Of a stretch of DNA of 64,000 nucleotides, positions 18,592 to 26,479 are shown piece by piece (positions within the stretch are counted from its first letter, which is position 1; every line of letters starts with the position of its first letter). The notes beneath the pieces are model-generated. The model worked only from the letters and a program-made list of their open reading frames with translations. It did not search any database and was not told the DNA's origin. Both the position numbers and the translations under genes were made by a program. Origin of the DNA: Burkholderia sp. BCC1644 (GTDB lineage: Bacteria; Pseudomonadota; Gammaproteobacteria; Burkholderiales; Burkholderiaceae); contig NZ_CADFEI010000008.1 in assembly GCF_902833225.1 (NCBI RefSeq), positions 248,001 to 312,000 of the forward strand, in the 5' to 3' direction.

Positions 18592-20003
18592 TCGCCCGCT
18601 CGATACGACGCCGCGTGTCGCTGATGGCGATCGGCTGCGTGAGCCTCGTCTGGCTCGTCGCCGTGTTCGGCAGCATCCACTACGCGACACGCGAGATCGG
18701 CGAATGGGAAGATGCCCGCCTCGCCGAATACGCGTCGCTGCTGGTCAATCTCTCACCGGCCGATCTCGACCGCCTTGCCCGCGTGCCGCCCGACGCGCGG
18801 GTCGAACTGTCGTTCGGCGCATCGGGATCCGGGCCTGACAGCGACGGCGACCGCTTGCCGCGCGACGTGCTGTTCGACGTGCGCGACGCACAAGGCAACG
18901 TCGTTGCGTCGAGCCTTCCCGCCGCCGCGGCAGGGTTGCCCGATGCGCGTGACGCGCGCGGCGCCCCGCAGACGATCGTGATCGGCGATGCGCAGTGGCG
19001 CACGTATACGCTGCGCGAGAACACGTCGGGGCGCCGCGTGCGCGTGATGGAGACCGTCAATACGCGCAGCGATCTGGCGACCGGCATCGCACGCGGCATC
19101 GTCCTGCCGCTGATCGTCGCGCTGCCGGTGCTCGCGCTGCTGCTGTGGGTCACGATCGGACGCAGTCTCGCGCCGTTGAAGACGCTGTCCACGCTGATCG
19201 GCGCGCGCGATGCACGATCGCTCGAACCGCTCGCCATCGCGACCGTCCCGGACGAGGTGCGCACGCTGGTCGACGCGATCGACCGGCTGCTCGCGCGGCT
19301 GCGGCAATCGATCGTGCGCGAGCGCGCGTTCACGTCCGATGCCGCGCACGAACTCAAGACACCGCTCGCCGCGATCAAGGTGCAGGCGCAGGTGGCGATC
19401 GCGACCGACGATCCGGCACGCAAGCAGCTGGCGATGCAGCGCGTCGTGCAAGGCGTCGACCGCAGTGCGCGGCTCGCCGAACAGTTGCTGCTGCTCGCGC
19501 GGCTCGACGAATACGAACGCATTCCGACGCGCGCGGTCGTCGTGCGCGAACTCGTCGACGCGGCCATCGACCGCCATCTGGCGAAGGCTGCCGACAAGGC
19601 CATCGCCATCGTGGCCGGTCACCTCTCCATGCGCGCGATCGACGCCGATCCGATCCTGATCGGCATCCTGCTCGACAATCTCGTCGACAACGCCGTCAAG
19701 TACGGCCGCCAGGGCGGGCGCATCGAGCTCGGCGTGCACGACGACGGCGCACTGCAACGCATCGTCGTGCGCGACGACGGGCCCGGTGTCGCGCCCGGCG
19801 AGCACGAACGGCTCGGCGACCGCTTCTATCGCGGCAGCGGTACGCAGTCGCCCGGCAGCGGGCTCGGGCTGTCGATCGTCACACGCATCGCGCAATATTT
19901 CGGCGGCACCGTGCAGTTCGAGTCAGGTATCGGCGGCCAGGGCCTCGGCGTGGCGATCACGCTGCCGTCGGCGGATGCAGGTGGATCGATGCCGCGCGCT
20001 TAA
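18588..20003 (+). CDS. Sensor histidine kinase (QseC-like), partner of the preceding regulator
   Basis: Inner-membrane kinase of 471 residues. TM1 lies at about residues 11-30 and TM2 at about 168-190 (VLPLIVALPVLALLLWV), flanking a periplasmic sensor region of about 135 residues. Next come a linker, the H-box FTSDAAHELKTPLAAIKVQ, the N-box LLDNLVDNAVKYG and the G-boxes DDGPGVAPG and GSGLGLSIV. All catalytic motifs look intact. Translation is coupled to the response regulator by ATGA. A cytochrome b561 gene follows 72 bases downstream behind a TTAA-type palindrome, suggesting that it is a regulated output. Confidence 0.92.
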   Translation: MIARSIRRRVSLMAIGCVSLVWLVAVFGSIHYATREIGEWEDARLAEYASLLVNLSPADLDRLARVPPDARVELSFGASGSGPDSDGDRLPRDVLFDVRDAQGNVVASSLPAAAAGLPDARDARGAPQTIVIGDAQWRTYTLRENTSGRRVRVMETVNTRSDLATGIARGIVLPLIVALPVLALLLWVTIGRSLAPLKTLSTLIGARDARSLEPLAIATVPDEVRTLVDAIDRLLARLRQSIVRERAFTSDAAHELKTPLAAIKVQAQVAIATDDPARKQLAMQRVVQGVDRSARLAEQLLLLARLDEYERIPTRAVVVRELVDAAIDRHLAKAADKAIAIVAGHLSMRAIDADPILIGILLDNLVDNAVKYGRQGGRIELGVHDDGALQRIVVRDDGPGVAPGEHERLGDRFYRGSGTQSPGSGLGLSIVTRIAQYFGGTVQFESGIGGQGLGVAITLPSADAGGSMPRA

Positions 20004-20015
20004 CGTTTCGTTAAG
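19999..20015. promoter_or_regulatory. CTTAACG-TTT-CGTTAAG palindrome / 11-bp-period TTAA box before cytochrome b561
   Basis: Perfect inverted repeat CTTAACG (19999-20005), spacer TTT, CGTTAAG (20009-20015). Read as a direct repeat, TTAA recurs at 20000 and 20011, exactly 11 bases apart, the period of PmrA/QseB-type boxes. The word overlaps the kinase stop codon and lies 60 bases before the cytochrome b561 start. TAGAAT at 20026-20031 could be a -10 box, but its spacing from the repeat is short. Confidence 0.45.
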
Positions 20016-20075
20016 GATTCAACCGTAGAATCCGCCCGAACCCTGCCCCCCCCCTGTCACCCGTCAGGAGTCTCC

Positions 20076-20603
20076 ATGTCCGCACCCGCTCGTTATGACG
20101 CCGTTGCCCGCTTTCTTCACTGGCTGATCGTAGCGCTGGTCGTCGCGCAATACGCGATCGGCTGGACGATGCCCGACGTGCATCGCGACACGCAACCGGT
20201 CGGCCTGATCGCCGCGCACCTGATCGTCGGCACGGCGCTGCTCGCGGCGATGGCGTGCCGCGTGCTGTGGCGCGCGACGCATCGCCCGCCTGCCAGCGAC
20301 CTGTCGCCCGCGATGCGCGCGCTGTCGGGCGTCACGCACGGCGCGCTCTACCTGCTGCTGATCGCGGTGCCGCTGCTCGGCTGGATCAACGCGTCGTCGC
20401 GCGCATGGGCCGTGACGCTCGTCGGTGTCGTTCCGCTGCCGGCGCTGTCGGCGGCGGGCTCCGGATTCGGACACGCGATGGGCGACGTGCACGGCATCCT
20501 CGCGTGGGTCCTGTTCGCCGGCATCTGCCTGCATGTGGCGGCCGCCCTGTTGCACCGCTTCGTGCTGCGCGACCAGATCGTGCAGCGCATGATGCCGTGG
20601 TGA
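20076..20603 (+). CDS. Cytochrome b561 family protein
   Basis: Four-helix inner-membrane b-type cytochrome of 175 residues, probably carrying electrons from quinol to a periplasmic acceptor. The N-terminal RYDAVARFLHWLIVALVVAQYAIGW carries the first haem His. Further His residues lie in LIAAHLIVGTALL, SGVTHGALYLLLI and DVHGILAWVLFAGICLHVAA, the family's haem ligand pattern. It lies 72 bases after the histidine kinase in the same direction, either as the third gene of that operon or as a direct target of the regulator. Substrate and partner are unknown. Confidence 0.9.
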   Translation: MSAPARYDAVARFLHWLIVALVVAQYAIGWTMPDVHRDTQPVGLIAAHLIVGTALLAAMACRVLWRATHRPPASDLSPAMRALSGVTHGALYLLLIAVPLLGWINASSRAWAVTLVGVVPLPALSAAGSGFGHAMGDVHGILAWVLFAGICLHVAAALLHRFVLRDQIVQRMMPW

Positions 20604-20689
20604 TCGACCTGCCGGCTCATCGCGACCGGTTGACGAGCTGATCGCGGCGCCGCGCGAAGCGGCGTGCAATGAGCGGCATCGCAGCCGGC

Positions 20690-20721
20690 GCCCTTCGGCC
20701 ACGTCGCGTGGCGCGAAGGGC
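20690..20721. other. Stem-loop in the convergent gap after cytochrome b561
   Basis: Arms GCCCTTCG (20690-20697) and CGAAGGGC (20714-20721) enclose a second stem CCACG/CGTGG with loop TCG. It sits between the convergent cytochrome b561 and DUF4148 genes, where a terminator is expected, but no T-run follows on either strand. A factor-assisted terminator or RNA-stabilising hairpin is possible. Confidence 0.35.
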
Positions 20722-20780
20722 ATGCGGTTTGCCGTCCCGCGCACACGACGGCCAGACTTCACACACGATCATGGCGGCAC

Positions 20781-21059
20781 CTAGTTGCTGGTTTGCGCCG
20801 GCGTGCCGGGAGCCGGCGCATGCGCGGGCGACGCCGCCATCCGCGCACGGTCCTGCTCGGCGAGCCGCGCTTCCGCGGCCTGGATGTCCGCCGGATACTC
20901 GCCGTCATCGCCCTTCGCCGGGTCATACCCGGCCGCTTCCAGACGCATCAGTTCGTCGCGAACCTGTGCGCGCGTCAGCGGTGCAGCCGATTGCGCGAAT
21001 GCAGACTGACCGGCGATCGCGCCGATCATCATCAGTAGTGCGATATATGTTTTCATCAT
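20781..21059 (-). CDS. Small exported DUF4148-type protein
   Basis: Protein of 92 residues with a cleavable signal peptide (MMKTYIALLMMIGAIAGQSAFA, predicted cut after SAFA), followed by LTRAQVRDELMRLEAAGYDPAKGDDGEYPADIQAAEARLAEQ, the hallmark of the Burkholderiales DUF4148 family. It is predicted to be periplasmic, with unknown function. The start at 21059 begins the signal peptide; the longer open frame upstream is not family-like. A second family member lies 68 bases upstream on the same strand. Confidence 0.85.
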   Translation of the reverse strand: MMKTYIALLMMIGAIAGQSAFAQSAAPLTRAQVRDELMRLEAAGYDPAKGDDGEYPADIQAAEARLAEQDRARMAASPAHAPAPGTPAQTSN

Positions 21060-21127
21060 GAACTCCGTCAATGTTGGATCTCGATCAAGCTTGGGAAATG
21101 CGTGACCTGCGGATGCAGGCGGGTACG

Positions 21128-21472
21128 TCAGCTGCCGAAATAGATCGTGCAGAAACTCGCGGGGCCGACGCATGCGGCAGCGCGCGGACGGGGCGACATC
21201 GTCGCCGGCTTGCCGGCTTCGGATGAAACGGCCGGATCGCTGCCGACCGCCGTGCTCGCCTGGCGCTGCGGCATCTGTTCGGCCTGTTGCCGGAACAGCG
21301 GGCTCACGTCCGGATACGACGTATCGGTCACGAAGCGCAACCCGTTGTTTTCCGCGTCGATCAGTTGTTGCGTGACCTGCGCGCGCGTCAGCGCCTGTGC
21401 CGACGCTTGCGTCGCGACACCCGCGACGGACATCGCCACCACCGTGGCGGCCACCAGCCAATGCGTGTTCAT
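21128..21472 (-). CDS. Small exported DUF4148-like protein
   Basis: Protein of 114 residues with a signal peptide (about residues 1-25, ending QASA) and the family motif ALTRAQVTQQLIDAENNGLRFVTDTSYPDVSPLFRQQ. It then diverges into a longer tail with two cysteines (AACVGPASFCTIYFGS) that could form a disulfide in the periplasm. It pairs with the DUF4148 gene at 20781-21059, as these proteins often occur in tandem. Function unknown. Confidence 0.8.
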   Translation of the reverse strand: MNTHWLVAATVVAMSVAGVATQASAQALTRAQVTQQLIDAENNGLRFVTDTSYPDVSPLFRQQAEQMPQRQASTAVGSDPAVSSEAGKPATMSPRPRAAACVGPASFCTIYFGS

Positions 21473-21682
21473 GTTTCACTCCTTCAGAAGTCAACGAGAC
21501 GACGTGCTACACCCGTATGACGACGGAGGGGCTGCGTTTATTCCCGGCCTTTCGATCCGCGAGCGCCGGGTGTTCATCAAGCTGTCATTCATTCGTCAGC
21601 GGGCGTAACCTGACGTAACGCAGCGCCCGTTGCGGTTCGGGCAGACTGACGTCACCTCATACGGATCGCGTTCCGATCGACC

Positions 21683-22372
21683 ATGTCCGTCGCTTACGAC
21701 TATGCAGCCGGCCTGCTTCGCAAGCTGTACGACCGCCATATCGATGGCGGCGCGGTGCTCGACACGGCCGCGTTCCCGGACGCCGAGCGTTTCGTGCGCG
21801 CCTGGCCCGCGATCCAGGCCGAAGCGCTCGCCGTCGCGCGCGACATGCCGCGCATCCCGCGCTTCCACGAAATCATGCGCGAGCAGTACGACATCTCGGC
21901 CAACGATGCGCGCGACTGGCGGATGTTCATCATGCAGGCGTACGGCCAGCGATTCCCGCGCAACCTGTCGCGCTGCCCGACCGTCGCATCGATCGTCGCG
22001 GCATCGCCGGACGTGCTGTCCGCGTCGCTGTCGTTCCTCGCGCCCGGCAAGCACATCCCGCCGCATCGCGGGCCGTTTCGCGGCATCCTGCGCGGCTATC
22101 TCGTGCTGTCGATGCCAACCCGCGCCGACGGCACGCCAGCCGCCGTGCTGAAGGTCGACGGCCGCGAATACCGGCTCGACGAAGGCCGCTTCCTGCTGTG
22201 GGACGACACGTTCATGCACGAGGTGTGGAACGACAGCGACGCAGTGCGGATCGTGCTGCTGCTCGATATCCGCCGGCGCGGCATGCCGCGTTTGCTCACG
22301 TGGCTGTCGAATGCGGTGATCGGCGTCGTGCGGCTCGGGATCCGGATCCGCGGGCGATCGATTCCGGTTTAG
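21683..22372 (+). CDS. Aspartyl/asparaginyl beta-hydroxylase family protein (LpxO-like)
   Basis: Fe(II)/2-oxoglutarate dioxygenase-fold protein of 229 residues. The metal and 2-oxoglutarate signature is visible: ISFLAPGKHIPPHRG-type segment (SFLAPGKHIPPHRGPFRG) with the first His, and LWDDTFMHEVWNDSD with the second. A C-terminal hydrophobic segment (LTWLSNAVIGVVRLGIRI) suggests membrane association, as in LpxO enzymes that 2-hydroxylate lipid A acyl chains. A lipid A or ornithine-lipid hydroxylase role is plausible but unproven; the fold call is strong. Confidence 0.85.
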   Translation: MSVAYDYAAGLLRKLYDRHIDGGAVLDTAAFPDAERFVRAWPAIQAEALAVARDMPRIPRFHEIMREQYDISANDARDWRMFIMQAYGQRFPRNLSRCPTVASIVAASPDVLSASLSFLAPGKHIPPHRGPFRGILRGYLVLSMPTRADGTPAAVLKVDGREYRLDEGRFLLWDDTFMHEVWNDSDAVRIVLLLDIRRRGMPRLLTWLSNAVIGVVRLGIRIRGRSIPV

Positions 22373-22481
22373 CGCGCGACGCATCGCGCATGCCGGCGCA
22401 GCGCCATCCTGGCTTTCGGCTTCCGGCGGATCGCCTACACTACAGACCGTCCCTTCCGCGCGGCTCCTGCCAGCCACCGCC

Positions 22482-22751
22482 ATGGCGCACCTCTTCTTCG
22501 CCGCCTCGATCCAGCGGCATATCGAAACGCCCGAGCGCGATATCGACGCGCACACGGTCGGCGAAGCATTCGACACCGTTTTCGGCGAGCAGCCACGGCT
22601 GCGCGGCTACATCCTTGACGACCAGGGCGCGCTGCGAAAGCATCTGTCGGTGTTCATCGACGGCCAGCCGATACGCGACCGGCAACGCCTGTCCGATGCG
22701 CTCGGCGACGCCAGCCGCGTGTATGTCGTCCAGGCGCTGACAGGCGGATAA
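22482..22751 (+). CDS. MoaD/ThiS-like ubiquitin-fold protein ending in Gly-Gly
   Basis: An 89-residue beta-grasp protein beginning MAHLFFAASIQRHIE and ending VYVVQALTGG. The terminal Gly-Gly is what MoaD/ThiS-type sulfur carriers need for adenylation and thiocarboxylation. No MoaE, ThiG or MoeB partner is adjacent. Instead a BNR/Asp-box repeat protein follows 67 bases downstream on the same strand, a pairing suggesting a function other than molybdopterin or thiamine synthesis. Family call firm, role unknown. Confidence 0.85.
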   Translation: MAHLFFAASIQRHIETPERDIDAHTVGEAFDTVFGEQPRLRGYILDDQGALRKHLSVFIDGQPIRDRQRLSDALGDASRVYVVQALTGG

Positions 22752-22818
22752 AGGGACGGATGTATCGGGCCGGACCCGGCGCGAGAACGCCCGGACGGCC
22801 GCTCAGGAGACATCGCAT

Positions 22819-23967
22819 ATGAACGATCGACTGCTCGTCGGCACCCGCAAGGGCCTGTTCATCCTGCAGCCCGACGGCCAGGGCGGCTGGACGCCCGGCG
22901 AACCGCATTTCATCGGCGAGCCCGTCAGCATGGTGCTCGCCGACCCACGCGACGGCACGCTGTATGCGGCGCTCAACCTCGGCCATTTCGGCGTGAAACT
23001 GCATCGCCAGCGAGCCGGCGCCACCGGCTGGGAAGAATGCGCGGTCCCCGTCTACCCGCCGCAACCGGCCGACGCGGCGCCCGCCGGCACCCGTGCGCAT
23101 GCCGGCACCGGCGACGCGGACGACGAGCCGCCCGGCACGCCGCAGCCGCCGTGGACGCTTCAGCAAATCTGGTCGCTCGAAGCCGGCGGCGCCGACGAGC
23201 CGGGCGTGCTGTGGGCCGGCACGATCCCCGGCGGGCTGTTTCGCTCCGACGATCACGGCGATTCGTGGGTGCTCAACCGCGCGCTGTGGGATCGCCCCGA
23301 ACGCGCCGAATGGGGCGGCGGCGGGTACGACGCGCCGGGCATCCATTCGGTGATGGTCGATCCGCGCGACAGCCGGCACGTGACGGTCGGCATCTCGTGC
23401 GGCGGCGTCTGGCAGACCGCCGACGGCGGCACGACCTGGCGTGTGACCGCGGAAGGCATGGAAGCCGACTACATGCCGCCCGAGCGGCGCGGCGAACCCA
23501 ACGCGCAAGACCCGCACCGCGTCGTGCAGTGCGCGGCCGATCCGGACGTGCTGTGGACGCAGCATCACTGCGCGATCTTCCGCTCGACCGACGGCGCCGA
23601 GCACTGGCGGCGGATCGAGGCACAGCCTTCGAGCTTCGGCTTCGCGGTTGTCGTGCATCCGCACGAACCGGACACCGCGTGGTTCGTGCCGGCCGTGAAG
23701 GATGCGTGCCGGATTCCGGTGAACGGCCGTTTCGTCGTCACGCGCACACGCGACGGCGGGCGCAGCTTCGAGAGTTTGTCGAACGGGTTGCCGTCCGCGC
23801 CCGCGTACGACCTCGTGTATCGGCACGGGCTCGCGGTGGACGATTCCGGCACGCGCCTCGCGATGGCATCGACGACCGGCGGGTTGTGGACGTCCGGCGA
23901 CGGCGGTGACAACTGGCAGATGGTGTCGGCGCATTTGCCACCGGTCTATTGCGTCAGTTTCGGGTGA
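22819..23967 (+). CDS. BNR/Asp-box beta-propeller protein paired with a MoaD-like protein
   Basis: A 382-residue predicted beta-propeller of the sialidase/YVTN-like superfamily. At least five Asp-box-like motifs are visible: SDDHGDSW (about residue 142), TADGGTTW (199), STDGAEHW (256), TRDGGRSF (310) and SGDGGDNW (358). The N-terminus MNDRLLVGTRKGLFIL has no signal peptide, so it is probably cytoplasmic. No catalytic sialidase residues were identified, so I do not call it a glycosidase. Co-directional with the MoaD-like gene. Start 22819 is preceded by AGGAGA. Confidence 0.8.
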   Translation: MNDRLLVGTRKGLFILQPDGQGGWTPGEPHFIGEPVSMVLADPRDGTLYAALNLGHFGVKLHRQRAGATGWEECAVPVYPPQPADAAPAGTRAHAGTGDADDEPPGTPQPPWTLQQIWSLEAGGADEPGVLWAGTIPGGLFRSDDHGDSWVLNRALWDRPERAEWGGGGYDAPGIHSVMVDPRDSRHVTVGISCGGVWQTADGGTTWRVTAEGMEADYMPPERRGEPNAQDPHRVVQCAADPDVLWTQHHCAIFRSTDGAEHWRRIEAQPSSFGFAVVVHPHEPDTAWFVPAVKDACRIPVNGRFVVTRTRDGGRSFESLSNGLPSAPAYDLVYRHGLAVDDSGTRLAMASTTGGLWTSGDGGDNWQMVSAHLPPVYCVSFG

Positions 23968-23987
23968 CGGTGCGGCGGTGGACAACC

Positions 23988-24010
23988 GGAACCCGATACG
24001 TTCGGGTTCC
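23988..24010. terminator. Stem-loop between convergent genes
   Basis: Perfect 9-bp stem GGAACCCGA (23988-23996) / TCGGGTTCC (24002-24010) with loop TACGT, placed exactly between the BNR gene stop and the convergent LysR gene stop. No U-run follows on either strand, so termination would be weak or factor-assisted. Confidence 0.45.
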
Positions 24011-24013
24011 CGC

Positions 24014-24976
24014 TCACTCGGCGCTTCTCACCTCAATGTGCTCGTCCGCTCGTCGGTCGCCTGGCGTCATCCGCGCCACCGCCGCACGCGTCTGCGCGAT
24101 TTCCGCTTCGAGCCAGTCGAGAAACCGCCTGACCTGCGGCTCGCGCTCGCGCCCGGGCCGGCACAGCGCGACGAAACGCGCGCCCTCGATTCGCACCGAA
24201 GGCTCGATCGGCATCAGCGCACCGCGCTCGACGTGCTCGGCGGCCAGCACCGAACTCAACAACGCGACGCCCTGCCCGTGCAGCACGGCCTGCAGCGCGT
24301 AATGCTCGTCGTCGTAATGGCGAAACACCGCGCGTTCGAGCCACGCTTCGCGGCCGGCCGCACGACACCACGACGCCCAGTCGACCGACACGGGCAGCGG
24401 CGTATCCCACACGGTCTCGATCAGGTCGAGCGGCTCGTCCCTGCGATGCGCGTCGAAGCCGGTTGCCGCATACGCGCCGAAATACTCGTCGATCAGCGCG
24501 ATCTCGTGTAGCGCGGGAAACGTGCGCGACGTCGCGCGAATCGCGAGATCGATCCGCGCATCGCGTTCGAGATCGACGAGCGTGTTGCCGGTTTCGACCT
24601 TGATGTGCAGGTGCGGATCGACGCGGCGAAACGCGCCGAGACGCGGGATCAGCCACATCGCGGCGAAGGCGGGCGTGGTGGTCAGCACGAGCGGGCGCTC
24701 GCCGGAGGCTTCCGGCCGCACCGCATCCAGCCCGCGACTGAGCGCGAGCAACGCATCGTGGCTCGTGCGAAACAGTTGCTCCCCCTCCTCCGTCAGCCGC
24801 ACGCCGCTCGCGCCGCGCTCGAACAGCAGCACGCCGAGCCGGCTTTCGAGCGACTTGATCTGGTGCGATACGGCGGCCGGCGTCACGGACAGTTCGTCCG
24901 CGGCGGCCTTGAACGTGCCGAGCCGCGCCGACGACTCGAATACACGCAATGCGGTCAGGGGGATTTTCGAGAACAC
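24014..24976 (-). CDS. LysR-family transcriptional regulator (GcvA-like)
   Basis: A 320-residue LysR-type regulator. The N-terminal winged helix (residues 3-62) reads IPLTALRVFESSARLGTFKAAADELSVT and AVSHQIKSLESRLGVLLFER, followed by a type-2 periplasmic-binding-like effector domain. The ALRVFE start and the hydrophilic effector domain resemble the GcvA group. It is divergent from a PACE efflux gene, a common arrangement in which the LysR protein activates the pump. A 15-bp palindrome lies in the shared promoter region. Confidence 0.9.
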   Translation of the reverse strand: MFSKIPLTALRVFESSARLGTFKAAADELSVTPAAVSHQIKSLESRLGVLLFERGASGVRLTEEGEQLFRTSHDALLALSRGLDAVRPEASGERPLVLTTTPAFAAMWLIPRLGAFRRVDPHLHIKVETGNTLVDLERDARIDLAIRATSRTFPALHEIALIDEYFGAYAATGFDAHRRDEPLDLIETVWDTPLPVSVDWASWCRAAGREAWLERAVFRHYDDEHYALQAVLHGQGVALLSSVLAAEHVERGALMPIEPSVRIEGARFVALCRPGREREPQVRRFLDWLEAEIAQTRAAVARMTPGDRRADEHIEVRSAE

Positions 24977-25004
24977 GGGGCCTCGCGGGCCGGATCCGGC
25001 CGGG

Positions 25005-25019
25005 TTGAATTCGATTCAA
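25005..25019. promoter_or_regulatory. TTGAAT-TCG-ATTCAA palindrome, candidate LysR binding site
   Basis: Perfect inverted repeat TTGAAT (25005-25010) / ATTCAA (25014-25019) around TCG, in the 146-base gap between the divergent LysR and PACE genes and 29 bases upstream of the LysR start. A related half-site AATTGAA follows near 25039. This matches the expectation of an autoregulatory LysR recognition site. Confidence 0.45.
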
Positions 25020-25122
25020 TCGGGGTGAGATTAGGTGAATTGAAGCAGGCGTGCAACGCGGGTAGCCTTGCGGGACGTCGCGGCACGCGCCTCGACGATT
25101 GCCGTCGAACCGGAGGAACAAC

Positions 25123-25548
25123 GTGCAAGGCCTACCGCGCAGGATCACGCAGGCGGTGCTCTACGAAGCGATCGCCATATCCTGCATCTCGCCGGCGATC
25201 GCGGCGATCTTCAAGCAGGATCTCGTCTATTCGGGTGCGTTGTCGGCGACGATGTCGGCGATCGCGCTGCTGTGGAACATGATCTTCAACGCGCTGTTCG
25301 AGCGCTGGGAAGCGTCGCGCCGGCAGCCGGCGCGTACGCTCGGGCGGCGGATCCTGCATGCGACCGGATTCGAAGGCGGGCTGATCTTCATGCTCGTGCC
25401 GGTCGTGTCGTGGTGGCTCGACATCTCGTGGTTCGACGCGTTCGTCGTCGATATCGGGTTGTTCGCGTTTTTCTTCTGCTACGCGTTCGTGTTCCAGTGG
25501 GCGTTCGATCGCGTGTTCGACGTGCCGGCGGCGACGAAGGGGTCGTGA
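25123..25548 (+). CDS. PACE-family multidrug efflux protein
   Basis: Four-helix inner-membrane transporter of 141 residues from the proteobacterial antimicrobial compound efflux family (two bacterial transmembrane pair domains), which exports biocides such as chlorhexidine in characterised members. Repeat 1 includes RRITQAVLYEAIAI and SAIALLWNMIFNALFERWE; repeat 2 includes GRRILHATGFEGGLIF and FAFFFCYAFVFQWAFDRVFD. The RRI/WNxxFNxxFExWE pattern is diagnostic. The GTG at 25123 is preferred because GGAGG at 25112-25116 is ideally spaced. Divergent from a LysR gene. Confidence 0.9.
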   Translation: MQGLPRRITQAVLYEAIAISCISPAIAAIFKQDLVYSGALSATMSAIALLWNMIFNALFERWEASRRQPARTLGRRILHATGFEGGLIFMLVPVVSWWLDISWFDAFVVDIGLFAFFFCYAFVFQWAFDRVFDVPAATKGS

Positions 25549-25555
25549 AGCGGGT

Positions 25556-25573
25556 GCCCGGCGCTCGCCGGGC
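25556..25573. other. Short GC hairpin in the convergent gap after the PACE gene
   Basis: GCCCGGC (25556-25562) pairs with GCCGGGC (25567-25573) around GCTC, between the PACE gene stop and the convergent membrane-protein gene stop. No T-run; possible weak terminator. Confidence 0.3.
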
Positions 25574-25586
25574 GCAGCGGGCATGG

Positions 25587-26345
25587 TCAGATCCGGTCGA
25601 AATTGAACGGCGTCACATCAGGCAAACCGTCGACCCGCTGGACTTCGACGCCGCACCAGGCGCCGATCATGCCGGCCATGCGGCGCGCGCCGTCGCCGTC
25701 GTTGATGCGGCCCATCAAGTCGATCGGCCGGCGATCACGAAAAACGAGCACGAGCTGCACCAGATCGCTCTGGATCTTCACCAGCGAACCACCCACGACC
25801 GCGCCGTCGATACTTCTCCGACCACCGACCAGCACGCGCTCCAGATCGCGGCACGCGCAGGTATTCAGCATCGGCTTGCGCAGCAGGCGCGTGGTGCGGA
25901 TATCGATCCAGCGTTCTTCGTCGCGCCAGCAGAACCGCGTTTCACGCAGCGGACCGGCGAACCAGCGCGCGCGCATCAGCTTGCGGCCGATCCAGATCAA
26001 CAGCCCACCCGCGCCGATGACCAACACGCCGGTGGCACCAAGTCCGAGCCATTCGTACCACGTGTGCAACTCGTCTCCGGTCATGGCCCCGGCGAACGCG
26101 GGTATGCCGGTCATGCAGGCCAGTCCGAAGGCAGTCAGACCAAAACCCAACGACCACCACACGAAGTGGCCGAAGCGCAGACGCCGCGGCGACAGGATCA
26201 GGTCCCGGCCGTCGGGCGCACACGCATAGCCGGCGTCGAACACCCACCGGTCCGGCGTCAACGGCCAGATCATCATGCAAAGCAGGCCGAGTGCGCCAAG
26301 CGCGGCTGTGGCCCAGCCAAGGATTGCTTCGACGAGAGGAGGCAT
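25587..26345 (-). CDS. Hypothetical membrane protein
   Basis: A 252-residue protein starting MPPLVEAILGWATAALGALG. It has about four hydrophobic segments in the first 145 residues (near 7-28, 57-82 and 98-118) and then a soluble C-terminal half with ETRFCWRDEERWIDIRTTRLLRKP and DRRPIDLMGRINDGDGARRMAGMIGAW. The layout (membrane anchor plus cytoplasmic domain) resembles small PH-like membrane proteins, but I do not recognise the family. Start 26345 is chosen because it begins the first hydrophobic helix. Confidence 0.65.
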   Translation of the reverse strand: MPPLVEAILGWATAALGALGLLCMMIWPLTPDRWVFDAGYACAPDGRDLILSPRRLRFGHFVWWSLGFGLTAFGLACMTGIPAFAGAMTGDELHTWYEWLGLGATGVLVIGAGGLLIWIGRKLMRARWFAGPLRETRFCWRDEERWIDIRTTRLLRKPMLNTCACRDLERVLVGGRRSIDGAVVGGSLVKIQSDLVQLVLVFRDRRPIDLMGRINDGDGARRMAGMIGAWCGVEVQRVDGLPDVTPFNFDRI

Positions 26346-26479
26346 AGGCGCACCCGATTGCGATCCACTGCGCTGTGCGAAACGGACGGTCGCCCGGTTC
26401 AGTCGTCGCGATTCTGTCTCATCCTCTGCCGGGCAGCAAGCCGGTGCAGCCGCGCAAGACATCCTTCCGAAACCGACGC

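Noticed and set aside
22819..23967. Calling the propeller protein a sialidase
   Set aside because: Asp-boxes are structural. No catalytic Arg triad or Tyr/Glu pair was recognised and there is no signal peptide.
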